This document shows, in pieces, positions 1 through 5,775 of a DNA stretch of 7,469 nt. Every line of letters begins with the position of its first letter. Positions within the stretch are counted from its first letter, which is position 1. The notes below the pieces were generated by a model that saw only the letters and a program-made list of their open reading frames with translations, had not been told where the DNA came from and searched no databases. The translations under genes were made by a program, and so were the position numbers. The stretch comes from an uncultured Pseudomonadota bacterium (GTDB lineage Bacteria > Pseudomonadota > Gammaproteobacteria > Burkholderiales > Usitatibacteraceae): NCBI GenBank assembly GCA_946885905.1, contig CAMPHL010000116.1:1-7469 (forward strand), read 5' to 3'.

Positions 1-13
1 GGGATTCGCTCTA

Positions 14-19
14 GGGAGG
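14..19 (+). promoter_or_regulatory. Shine-Dalgarno of the SlyB-like gene
   Basis: GGGAGG, five bases before the ATG at 25. It is one of the few strong ribosome-binding sites in the window and fixes the lipoprotein start. Confidence 0.7.
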
Positions 20-24
20 CGGAA

Positions 25-480
25 ATGGCGGCCAGGACGCTCATAGCTTGCGCCTTCGCAGGCGCGCTCGCCGCGGGCTGCGCGTACCACGCGGGCAGCG
101 CGGACTACCGCGGCTACGAGGTGATGGGCGAGCAGACGGTGCGCTTCGGCGTGGTCGAGGCGGTGCGCGAGGTCCGTATTCGCCCCATGAACACCGGCGT
201 CGGCAGCGCATCGGGAGCATTCATTGGCGGCATCGCGGGCAGCCACGTCGGCGGCGGTTCGGGCGAGATCGTGGGCGCCATCGCCGGCACCGTGATCGGC
301 AGCATCCTGGGCTACAACATCGAGCAGCAGGCCAACGAGATGCCCGGGGTCGAGGTGACCGTCCTGCTCGATTCGGGCCGCTACATCGCGGTGGTCCAGG
401 GCGCGAGCAACGAGCAGTTCCGCACCGGCGAGCGCGTGCGCGTGGTGAGCGGCCGGGACGCGATCCGGGTCACGCATTAG
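25..480 (+). CDS. SlyB/Pcp-like glycine-zipper outer-membrane lipoprotein
   Basis: 151 aa. The N-terminus is a lipoprotein signal: Arg4, a hydrophobic run, then LAAGC with Cys19 as the probable acylated residue. The -3 position is Ala rather than the usual Leu, so the lipobox is slightly atypical. Ala at +2 is compatible with sorting to the outer membrane. Residues about 59-97 are a glycine zipper (repeated GxxxG/GxxG, as in GAFIGGIAG and GAIAGTVIGSILG), followed by a beta-type tail with VEVTVLLDSGRYIAVVQ and FRTGERVRV. This order and length match the SlyB/Pcp family of E. coli and Haemophilus. Those are small envelope lipoproteins linked to outer-membrane integrity; no enzymatic activity is known. 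The ATG is supported by a strong Shine-Dalgarno GGGAGG at 14-19, five bases upstream. Its promoter lies outside the window. The family call is firm; the exact role is inferred. Confidence 0.88.
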   Translation: MAARTLIACAFAGALAAGCAYHAGSADYRGYEVMGEQTVRFGVVEAVREVRIRPMNTGVGSASGAFIGGIAGSHVGGGSGEIVGAIAGTVIGSILGYNIEQQANEMPGVEVTVLLDSGRYIAVVQGASNEQFRTGERVRVVSGRDAIRVTH

Positions 481-523
481 CCCGCGCGCGGGTCGGGCGC
501 TGCGCGCCCTGCGCTGGGCGCGC
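481..523 (+). other. Gap with mutually exclusive GC hairpins before plsC
   Basis: These 43 bases lie between the lipoprotein stop and the first ATG of plsC. A 12-base perfect palindrome CCCGCGCGCGGG directly follows the stop (481-492). GGGCGC at 495-500 can pair with GCGCCC at 504-509 across a 3-base loop. GCGCGCCC at 502-509 can instead pair perfectly with GGGCGCGC at 516-523 across a 6-base loop, ending on the base before ATG 524. The last two pairings compete for 502-509. There is no T-run, so a standard intrinsic terminator is unlikely, and there is no clear Shine-Dalgarno. The stems are seen directly; any regulatory role is inference. The frame is also open here, so it could be coding. 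Confidence 0.5.
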
Positions 524-1276
524 ATGGTGGCGCTGGCGCTCCAGGCCGTATTCATCCTGCGGATCGTCTTCCCGCGCGCGAGCCTGGAGCGCCGGCGCGC
601 GCTGAACGGCTGGTGGTCGGCGAAGCTCGCGCGCGTCCTCGGCATTTCGATCGAGGTCGAGGGCGATCCACCACCGCCGGGGGGCGCCGTGGTGGCAGCA
701 AACCACGTCTCCTGGCTCGACATCTTCGCCCTGCAAGCGGTCCATCCGGTCCGCTTCGTCGCCAAGAGCGAGGTGCGCGACTGGCCGCTCGCGGGCTGGA
801 TCGCGGAGCGCGCGGGCACGCTCTTCATCCGCCGCGGTTTCCGGCGCGAAGCCGCGCGCACCAACGAGCACGTGCACGCGGCCCTCGCGCAGGGAGACTG
901 CGTGGGCATTTTCCCCGAGGGCACCACGACCGATGGCGACACGCTGCTCAAGTTCCACGCCTCGCTCTTCGAGCCGGCGGTGGCCGACGGGGTGCGAGTG
1001 CATCCCTGCGCGATACGCTACCAGCATGCCGACGGCAGCCTCTGCCGCGCCGTGGCCTACGTGGGCGACCTTTCGTTCATGCAGTCGCTGGGACTGGCGA
1101 TTCGCCAGCGCGGCGTCATCGTCCGGCTGCGTTTCGCTCCCGCCCTGGAAACGGCGGGGTCGGCGCGCCGCGACGTTGCCGCCGCCACGCGCGCGCGCAT
1201 CGCTAGCCTTCTCGGCCTTCCACCACAGGACACGCCATCTCGAACACCCGCCGATCGCTCAAGCGCACCGCGGTGA
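524..1276 (+). CDS. plsC: PlsC-type lysophospholipid (1-acyl-glycerol-3-phosphate) acyltransferase
   Basis: 250 aa from the first ATG. It would acylate lysophosphatidic acid, or a related lysolipid, at the inner membrane in phospholipid synthesis. Motif I of the HX4D acyltransferases is NHVSWLD (His61, Asp66). The substrate-binding FPEGTTTDG is at about 130-138, preceded by a conserved block near GTLFIRRGFRR (98-108). Residues 1-17 are hydrophobic and membrane-associated. The start is uncertain: ATG 524 has no visible Shine-Dalgarno and directly follows a hairpin. The frame stays open back to 449 and encodes a plausible extension (RALRALRWAR), but it contains only CTG (500, 509) and ATT candidates, with no ATG, GTG or TTG. 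The last 74 bases overlap the 3' end of the convergent apaH. It probably shares a transcript with the lipoprotein gene. Family confidence is high; the exact acyl acceptor is not known (an ornithine-lipid or other PlsC paralogue is possible). Confidence 0.88.
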   Translation: MVALALQAVFILRIVFPRASLERRRALNGWWSAKLARVLGISIEVEGDPPPPGGAVVAANHVSWLDIFALQAVHPVRFVAKSEVRDWPLAGWIAERAGTLFIRRGFRREAARTNEHVHAALAQGDCVGIFPEGTTTDGDTLLKFHASLFEPAVADGVRVHPCAIRYQHADGSLCRAVAYVGDLSFMQSLGLAIRQRGVIVRLRFAPALETAGSARRDVAAATRARIASLLGLPPQDTPSRTPADRSSAPR

Positions 1277-2024
1277 GCGAGCGGCCCCAGACGCAACCGC
1301 TGTCGAGCGAAAGCAGGTCGGGGCGCACGACCACGCCGAGCGCGGACCAATGGCCGCAGACGACTGTGTGATCGGCGCTTCTTCGCTTCGGCATGTCGAA
1401 CCACGGCGTCCAGCCGTCCGAGGCTTCGCCCGGCTCACCCTTGAAGGAAAGCACCATGGCTCCCGCGTCGTCGCAGACCCGCAGGCGCGTCAAGGCATTG
1501 ATCACGACACGCAGGCGATCGGCGCCGCGCAGGCGTTCGTCCCAGCGCCCGGGCTCGTCGCCGTACATCCGCTCGAGGAGCTTGCGCAAGCGCCGCCCCC
1601 TCAATTCCTCTTCGACTTCGTGCGCGAGCTCCAGGGCCTTGCCGACGGTCCACTCCGGGAGCAGCCCCGCATGCACCAGGACATGCCCGTCCTCGACGTG
1701 CATCAGGGGGCGATGGCGCAACCACTCCAGCAGCTCGTCGCGATCGGGTGCCTCCAGCACATCCTCCAGGGTGTCGCGCTTGCGCCGCTTCTCGGCGCCG
1801 TGGGCCACGCACAGCAGGTGGAGGTCGTGGTTGCCGAGCACCGCGACGGCCGAATCGCCCAGGCCCTTCACGAAGCGCAGGCACTCGAGCGACTGCGGGC
1901 CCCGGTTGACGAGGTCGCCCACGAACCACAGCCGGTCGCGGGCACGGTCGAAGCCGATCGCGTCCAGCAGCCTCGCCAGGGGCGCGTAGCAGCCCTGCAG
2001 GTCGCCGATCGCGTAGGTTGCCAG
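1203..2024 (-). CDS. apaH: ApaH, symmetrical bis(5'-nucleosyl)-tetraphosphatase
   Basis: Hydrolyses Ap4A to two ADP in the cytoplasm, controlling the alarmone-like dinucleotide and Np4-capped RNA. The metallophosphatase motifs appear in order: GDLQG (7-11), GDLVNRG (36-42), GNHD (64-67), VHAGL (117-121), GHW (224-226) and DSGCVWG (241-247). The first motif has Gln where the generic GDxHG has His. I recall this as common in ApaH proteins of this type, so I do not read it as damage. Starting at CTG 2024 gives MATYAIGDLQGCY and 273 aa, matching E. coli ApaH (MATYLIGDVHGCY) residue for residue at the N-terminus. No in-frame ATG, GTG or TTG lies near this point; the open frame runs back to an ATG at 2228, but that stretch is an Arg-rich shadow of the cytochrome gene. 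The CTG sits two bases after the cytochrome TAA, which suggests translational coupling. The 3' end overlaps plsC by 74 bases. Confidence 0.9.
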   Translation of the reverse strand: MATYAIGDLQGCYAPLARLLDAIGFDRARDRLWFVGDLVNRGPQSLECLRFVKGLGDSAVAVLGNHDLHLLCVAHGAEKRRKRDTLEDVLEAPDRDELLEWLRHRPLMHVEDGHVLVHAGLLPEWTVGKALELAHEVEEELRGRRLRKLLERMYGDEPGRWDERLRGADRLRVVINALTRLRVCDDAGAMVLSFKGEPGEASDGWTPWFDMPKRRSADHTVVCGHWSALGVVVRPDLLSLDSGCVWGRSLTAVRLSDRRVFEMACPVVEGREG

Positions 2025-2026
2025 TC

Positions 2027-2578
2027 TTACTTCGCCGCGGCGATCAGGTAATCGACGGCGGCCTTGACGGCGTCGTCGGAGAGCGAGGCGTTGCCGCCCT
2101 TGGGCGGCATTGCGCCCTTGCCCTTGAGGGCCGAGTTGCGAAGCGCGTCCGCGCCTTGCTTGATGCGGGGGGCCCACGCGGCCTTGTCGCCCATCTTGGG
2201 CGCGCCCGCGACACCGGCGTTGTGGCACACCGCGCAGCTCGCGTCGTACGTCGCCTTGCCGGCGCCGGCACCGTCGGCCTTCGCGGCGGCGGGCACGGCA
2301 GGAGCGGCGGGCTGCGGTACCGGCGCCGCGGACGCGGGAGGCGGTGCATTGGGATCGATCGCGAGTTTCGCTACCGGTCCCACGCGTTGGGCGACAGCCT
2401 TGTCGCTCATCGCCGGATCGTCCTTCGACAGGCTCGAGCCGTAGAAGCCGACCGCGAGCTGCGTGAGCAGGATGATGCCGATCACCAGCGCGACGGCGCC
2501 CAATGCGATCCCGACCGCGAGCTTCAAGGGATGCGTTTCGATGTTGTCTTCAACGGGGTCGTGATGGGTACCGGACAT
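2027..2578 (-). CDS. Membrane-anchored cytochrome c5-like protein
   Basis: 183 aa, a small electron carrier facing the periplasm. A charged N-terminus (HHDPVEDNIETHPLK) leads into one membrane anchor at about 20-45. An Ala/Pro-rich flexible linker follows (about 76-107), then a single c-type haem domain. The haem-binding motif is CAVCH at 115-119. The distal ligand is probably Met157 in GAMPPKGG, a signature of the cytochrome c5 (CycB-like) group. The C-terminal helix ends AVDYLIAAAK. Thioether haem attachment requires export and the Ccm machinery, which is not in the window. The start ATG has GAGG at 2584-2587, five bases upstream, and a TATAAT element just beyond. It is the first gene of a two-gene operon with apaH. 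The electron partner is unknown; a role delivering electrons to a terminal oxidase is inference. Confidence 0.9.
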   Translation of the reverse strand: MSGTHHDPVEDNIETHPLKLAVGIALGAVALVIGIILLTQLAVGFYGSSLSKDDPAMSDKAVAQRVGPVAKLAIDPNAPPPASAAPVPQPAAPAVPAAAKADGAGAGKATYDASCAVCHNAGVAGAPKMGDKAAWAPRIKQGADALRNSALKGKGAMPPKGGNASLSDDAVKAAVDYLIAAAK

Positions 2579-2583
2579 GTCAT

Positions 2584-2587
2584 CCTC
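2584..2587 (-). promoter_or_regulatory. Shine-Dalgarno of the cytochrome c5-like gene
   Basis: GAGG on the - strand, five bases before the ATG at 2578. It supports that start. Confidence 0.55.
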
Positions 2588-2607
2588 GAGCTGCGCGGGG
2601 AGCGCGG

Positions 2608-2613
2608 ATTATA
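2608..2613 (-). promoter_or_regulatory. Probable -10 box of the cytochrome c/apaH operon
   Basis: On the - strand this reads TATAAT, a perfect sigma-70 -10 hexamer. It would place the transcript start about 20-25 bases before the cytochrome ATG, with GAGG between. No good -35 hexamer is visible at a 16-18 base spacing (about 2630-2637 reads TCCGTG-like), so the promoter may be weak, extended or activator-dependent. Confidence 0.45.
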
Positions 2614-2624
2614 GCCGTTTCGAG

Positions 2625-2630
2625 TAAAAT
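2625..2630 (+). promoter_or_regulatory. Possible -10 box of the tRNA-Arg gene
   Basis: TAAAAT on the + strand, ending 11 bases before the first tRNA nucleotide, a suitable place for a -10 element. No convincing -35 is seen in the GC-rich bases around 2601-2608. It lies within 20 bases of the opposing TATAAT, so the two divergent promoters would overlap. Confidence 0.3.
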
Positions 2631-2641
2631 CACGGACATAC

Positions 2642-2719
2642 GCGCCCGTAGCTCAGCTGGATTAGAGTACTGCCCTCCGAAGGCAGGGGTCGCACGTTCG
2701 AATCGTGTCGGGCGCGCCA
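2642..2719 (+). tRNA. tRNA-Arg, anticodon CCG
   Basis: A full cloverleaf can be drawn. Acceptor stem GCGCCCG (2642-2648) pairs with CGGGCGC (2709-2715). The D-arm is GCTC/GAGT. Anticodon stem CTGCC/GGCAG encloses loop CTCCGAA, with anticodon CCG at 2677-2679, reading the Arg codon CGG. The T-arm has loop TTCGAAT. The discriminator is G2716 and CCA is encoded at 2717-2719. In a genome this GC-rich, CGG is expected to be a used codon. No terminator follows; a coding region begins one base after the CCA, so the tRNA is probably cut out of a longer transcript. Confidence 0.96.
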
Positions 2720-2720
2720 T

Positions 2721-3932
2721 TTGAATTCCTTCCTGGTCGTAACGTCCTCCGCGTTCCTGTTCCTCGCTCCCTTCCCCGGGAGCGCGGGACTGCGCTCGGC
2801 GGCGCTGATCCTGGCGGCGATCGCGCTCGCGGCCACCTGGCGGGCCAACGTCGTGCCGTATCTCGCACGCGCTCCGCGGGCGCCGGCCACGGCGTTCGCC
2901 GCGTGGGCCTTGCTGGCGTTCGCCTCGCTCGCATGGAGCGTGAACGCGCGGTACACGCTCGACGAGCTGCGCAACGAGATCTTCTACGCCACGCTCGCGG
3001 TGACCGTCTATTTCTTCGCCGCGCAGCAGCCCGGCCGCTGGCGCGGCTGGTGCACCGCGCTTCTCGGCGGCACGCTGATCGTGTTCATCTTGAACGTGGC
3101 ACAGGACCAGTTCGGTTTCTCCCTGACGCGCCACGGCGTCTTCGAGCAGCGCGGACCCTGGTCCACGCACCTCGTGCTGGTCGCCCCCCTCGTTCTCGCG
3201 CTTGCGTGGCGCCCGCCGTGGGGTGGGGGGCGCGGTCTCGCCCTCTGTGCCGCGGCCACAGCGCTCCTCTTCTACGCCGCGTGGCAAACCGACAACCGCA
3301 TCATCTGGGTTGCGCTCGCGGCGCAGTTCCTGATCGCGAGCATGCTGCGTCCGGCTGCGGCGAACGGCGGCACGAGGCCGCTTCGCATCGTCTCGGTCGC
3401 CGCGGCGCTCTTCGCCACGGCTGCGCTCGCGGCTTCCATTGCGGACCGCTCGGCGATGCAGTTCGCCGGCGCCGCCGACAGCCTCGAGCGCGACGTTCGG
3501 CCGCGCATCTGGAGCGTGGCCTGGGAGAAGTTCAAGCAGGCTCCCCTCATCGGGCATGGCTTCGGGCGGGAAATCCTCGCCTCCGACTTCATCCCCCAGA
3601 CCCCGTCCGTGCTGAACCACCCGCAGATTCGGCACGGCCACAACGTCTTCGTGGACATGGCCCTCGGCCTGGGCCTCGTGGGCCTCGCTGCTTTCGTGGC
3701 GGTGCTGGTCCTCCTCGCGGGCGAGTACGCGGGTTACGTGCGAAGCCCGGCGCTCGCTCCCCTGGGGGTGATCGGGTTCATGGTGATCGCCGGCTTCCTG
3801 GTGAAGTGCCTCACCGACGACTTCCTGCACCGGCACAACGCCCTCGTCTTCTGGGCGCTGAACGCGATGCTGGTGGGATCGGGACGAGCGGTTCCGGGGG
3901 CTATGCCGCGCGCGGTGGCTGCACCGCGGTGA
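2721..3932 (+). CDS. O-antigen ligase/polymerase family protein (Wzy_C, WaaL-like)
   Basis: 403 aa, about ten hydrophobic segments. It would join or polymerise undecaprenyl-diphosphate-linked glycans in the periplasm: WaaL transfers O-antigen to lipid A core, Wzy polymerises it. The Wzy_C signature is visible: RPRIW (260-264), PLIGHGFG (275-282), then HGHNVFVD (305-312) with the family's His-Asn, GLGLVG, and TDDFLHRHN (365-373). The long loop between about 243 and 310 is the expected large periplasmic loop. The TTG start at 2721 is chosen because it keeps the first membrane helix (residues 3-18 and 24-40). The next GTG is near residue 45 and would remove it. No Shine-Dalgarno is seen, since the upstream bases are the tRNA 3' end. 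The gene converges on the dehydratase gene and overlaps it by 32 bases. Ligase versus polymerase cannot be settled from sequence; the polysaccharide neighbours fit either. Confidence 0.85.
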   Translation: MNSFLVVTSSAFLFLAPFPGSAGLRSAALILAAIALAATWRANVVPYLARAPRAPATAFAAWALLAFASLAWSVNARYTLDELRNEIFYATLAVTVYFFAAQQPGRWRGWCTALLGGTLIVFILNVAQDQFGFSLTRHGVFEQRGPWSTHLVLVAPLVLALAWRPPWGGGRGLALCAAATALLFYAAWQTDNRIIWVALAAQFLIASMLRPAAANGGTRPLRIVSVAAALFATAALAASIADRSAMQFAGAADSLERDVRPRIWSVAWEKFKQAPLIGHGFGREILASDFIPQTPSVLNHPQIRHGHNVFVDMALGLGLVGLAAFVAVLVLLAGEYAGYVRSPALAPLGVIGFMVIAGFLVKCLTDDFLHRHNALVFWALNAMLVGSGRAVPGAMPRAVAAPR

Positions 3933-5775
3933 GCTTGGGCCTCACCTGCGATTGGTATTCCGGCACCCAACGCTTGAGGTCGCGCCGCACTTCGGAATCG
4001 GAGGGCACCCGCTCCCCCGCGCGCAGCCAGTCGAGCAGCCCCGGCAGCCATCCCGGGTCCACCTCGCGCGCCTTCGCGATGCGCAGCTTCGGGTGCGGCG
4101 TGGGGCGCGTGTGCTCGTCGTCGGCGAGCAGTTCCTCGAAGAGCTTCTCGCCGGGCCTCAAGCCCGTATAGACGATGCGGATGTCGCTCTCCGAGAGCTC
4201 GGAGAGCCGGATCATGTCGCGCGCGAGGTCGACGATGCGGATCGGCTCGCCCATGTCCATCACGAAGATCTCGCCGCCCAGGCCCATGCTGCCCGCCTGC
4301 AGCACGAGCTGCGCGGCTTCCGGGATCGACATGAAGTAGCGCACCATCTCGGGGTGGGTCACCGTGACCGGCCCGCCCTTGTCGATCTGCTCCTGGAATT
4401 TCGGGATCACGCTGCCCGCGCTTCCGAGCACGTTGCCGAAGCGCACCATCTCGAAGCGCGTGGCCGGCGCCTCCGACTGCAACGCCTGGCAGACCATCTC
4501 GGCCAGCCGCTTGGTGGCGCCCATGACGTTGGTGGGGTTCACCGCCTTGTCGGTGGAGACGAAGACGAACTTCTTGACCCCGTAGTCGATCGCCGCGCGT
4601 GCGACCACGTACGTGCCGTAAACGTTGTTCTGCACCGCCTCGAACGCGTTGGCCTCTTCCATCAGCGGCACGTGCTTGTAGGCCGCGGCATGGAAGACGA
4701 GCGCGGGCGAGTACTGGTGCATCACCTGGTTCACGCGCCGGGCGTTCTTGATGTCGCCCACGAGGCTCGCCACGGGCAGGTTGGGGAAGTCCTCCCGCAG
4801 CTGCTCGTCCACCTTGTACATGGCGTACTCGTTCATCTCGTAGAGCACCAGCATCGAAGGCTCGTAGGCCGCGATCTGGCGGCAGAGCTCCGAGCCGATC
4901 GACCCTCCCGCGCCCGTGACCATGATCACCTGCCCGGTGATGAGCTGGTGCAGCTGCGCGTCGTCGAGCGTCACCGCGTCGCGCTTCATCAGGTCCTCCA
5001 CGGCGACCTTGCGAATGCGCGCCGGCGCACCCTTGCCGGTGACCGTGTTGAGCGTCGGCACCGTCATCACCGAAACGCGGGCGCGCTTGCACAGCTCGAC
5101 CACGCGGCGGCGGACTTCGTAGCGCACCGAGGGCATGGCGATGATCGCGTGGCGAAGCTTGAGCCGCTGAGCGAACCGAGGCAGGTCCTCCATCGCGCCC
5201 AGCACCCGCACGCCGTGCAGCAGGCGGCCGTGCTTCTTCTCGTCGTCGTCGAGCAAGCCCACGACGCGCCACTCGTGGCTGCGCGAGAGCTCCTTCACGA
5301 GCCCCACGGCCGCGTCTCCCGCGCCCATGACCACGACCGGCGTGCCCTGCTCTCCGCCGCGCCCGTACAGCGTCCACTCCTTGAACGAGCGGAAGCCCAT
5401 GCGGGCGAGCGACATGATCGAGGCGAGCAGCAGCGGGTAGAGAAGGTAGTCGCGCATCCCGAAGGCCGCCTCGAGGCCCGCGGCGCCGAGCGCGACCGAG
5501 GTGAAGACCGTACCGGCGACGACGGCAAAGACTACGCGCTGTATGTCCGGAAGGCTGGTGTAGCGCCAGACGCCCTGGTAGATGCCGAAGGCGAAGTTGA
5601 CCGCGACCTGGATCGGGATCGCGACGGCGAAGGAAGCGTAGACGAGGTCGAGCTTGTCGCTCGGCGGCTCGGGGCTGGCGAGCAGGTAGACCGCGGCGAG
5701 CGCTGCGAAGACGAGCGCGACGCCGTCGAAGAGCGCGGCGGCCAGGGGCCGCGCATCGATGTGCATGGGCTTCAT
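3901..5775 (-). CDS. WbpM/FlaA1-family membrane nucleotide-sugar 4,6-dehydratase
   Basis: 624 aa, usual for the long WbpM/CapD/PglF form. Four membrane segments lie at about 10-33, 44-67, 81-103 and 107-125. A first Rossmann-like domain has VVVMGAGDAAVG (147-158). The catalytic SDR domain has GAGGSIGSE (288-296, NAD(P) binding) and VFVSTDKAVNPTNVMGATK (405-422). In the latter the usual Tyr of YxxxK is Met418, with Lys422 retained; this Met substitution is characteristic of this family. GLRPGEKLFEELL (538-550) is also conserved. The expected reaction is UDP-GlcNAc to UDP-4-keto-6-deoxy-HexNAc, the first step to QuiNAc, FucNAc or related sugars. The start is ATG 5775, whose A is also the last base of the upstream glycosyltransferase stop (TGATG), so translation is probably coupled. 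A second ATG follows three codons later. No clear Shine-Dalgarno is visible. The 3' end overlaps the convergent ligase gene. The exact sugar product is not determined by sequence. Confidence 0.92.
   Translation of the reverse strand: MKPMHIDARPLAAALFDGVALVFAALAAVYLLASPEPPSDKLDLVYASFAVAIPIQVAVNFAFGIYQGVWRYTSLPDIQRVVFAVVAGTVFTSVALGAAGLEAAFGMRDYLLYPLLLASIMSLARMGFRSFKEWTLYGRGGEQGTPVVVMGAGDAAVGLVKELSRSHEWRVVGLLDDDEKKHGRLLHGVRVLGAMEDLPRFAQRLKLRHAIIAMPSVRYEVRRRVVELCKRARVSVMTVPTLNTVTGKGAPARIRKVAVEDLMKRDAVTLDDAQLHQLITGQVIMVTGAGGSIGSELCRQIAAYEPSMLVLYEMNEYAMYKVDEQLREDFPNLPVASLVGDIKNARRVNQVMHQYSPALVFHAAAYKHVPLMEEANAFEAVQNNVYGTYVVARAAIDYGVKKFVFVSTDKAVNPTNVMGATKRLAEMVCQALQSEAPATRFEMVRFGNVLGSAGSVIPKFQEQIDKGGPVTVTHPEMVRYFMSIPEAAQLVLQAGSMGLGGEIFVMDMGEPIRIVDLARDMIRLSELSESDIRIVYTGLRPGEKLFEELLADDEHTRPTPHPKLRIAKAREVDPGWLPGLLDWLRAGERVPSDSEVRRDLKRWVPEYQSQVRPKLTAVQPPRAA
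3911..3928. other. 7-bp hairpin in the convergent ligase/dehydratase overlap
   Basis: CGCGGTG (3911-3917) and CACCGCG (3922-3928) form a perfect 7-bp stem with a GCTG loop. It lies between the two opposing stop codons (3901-3903 on -, 3930-3932 on +). No T-run follows on either strand, so it is at most a weak bidirectional terminator or pause site. It could also be incidental to GC-rich coding sequence. Confidence 0.3.

Noticed and set aside
481..523. Intrinsic terminator after the lipoprotein gene
   Set aside because: GC stems are present but no T-run follows on the + strand, and the next gene begins at once.
2025..2228. N-terminal extension of ApaH to the ATG at 2228
   Set aside because: The added residues are an Arg/Gln-rich out-of-frame reading of the cytochrome gene, and ApaH homology begins exactly at the CTG.
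2642..2719. tRNA-Arg as an integration site for a mobile element
   Set aside because: No integrase, no repeat of the tRNA 3' end elsewhere in the window, and the downstream gene fits the local polysaccharide theme.
2580..3836. Long - strand open frame opposite the ligase gene and the tRNA
   Set aside because: The part near the tRNA (RPTRFERATPAFGGQ) is antisense tRNA-Arg, a familiar source of spurious proteins. The rest is charged low-complexity shadow of the Wzy_C gene.
3734..5377. Arg/Ala-rich - strand frame overlapping the dehydratase
   Set aside because: It is a frame-shifted shadow of the dehydratase gene, with no start signal or recognisable motif.
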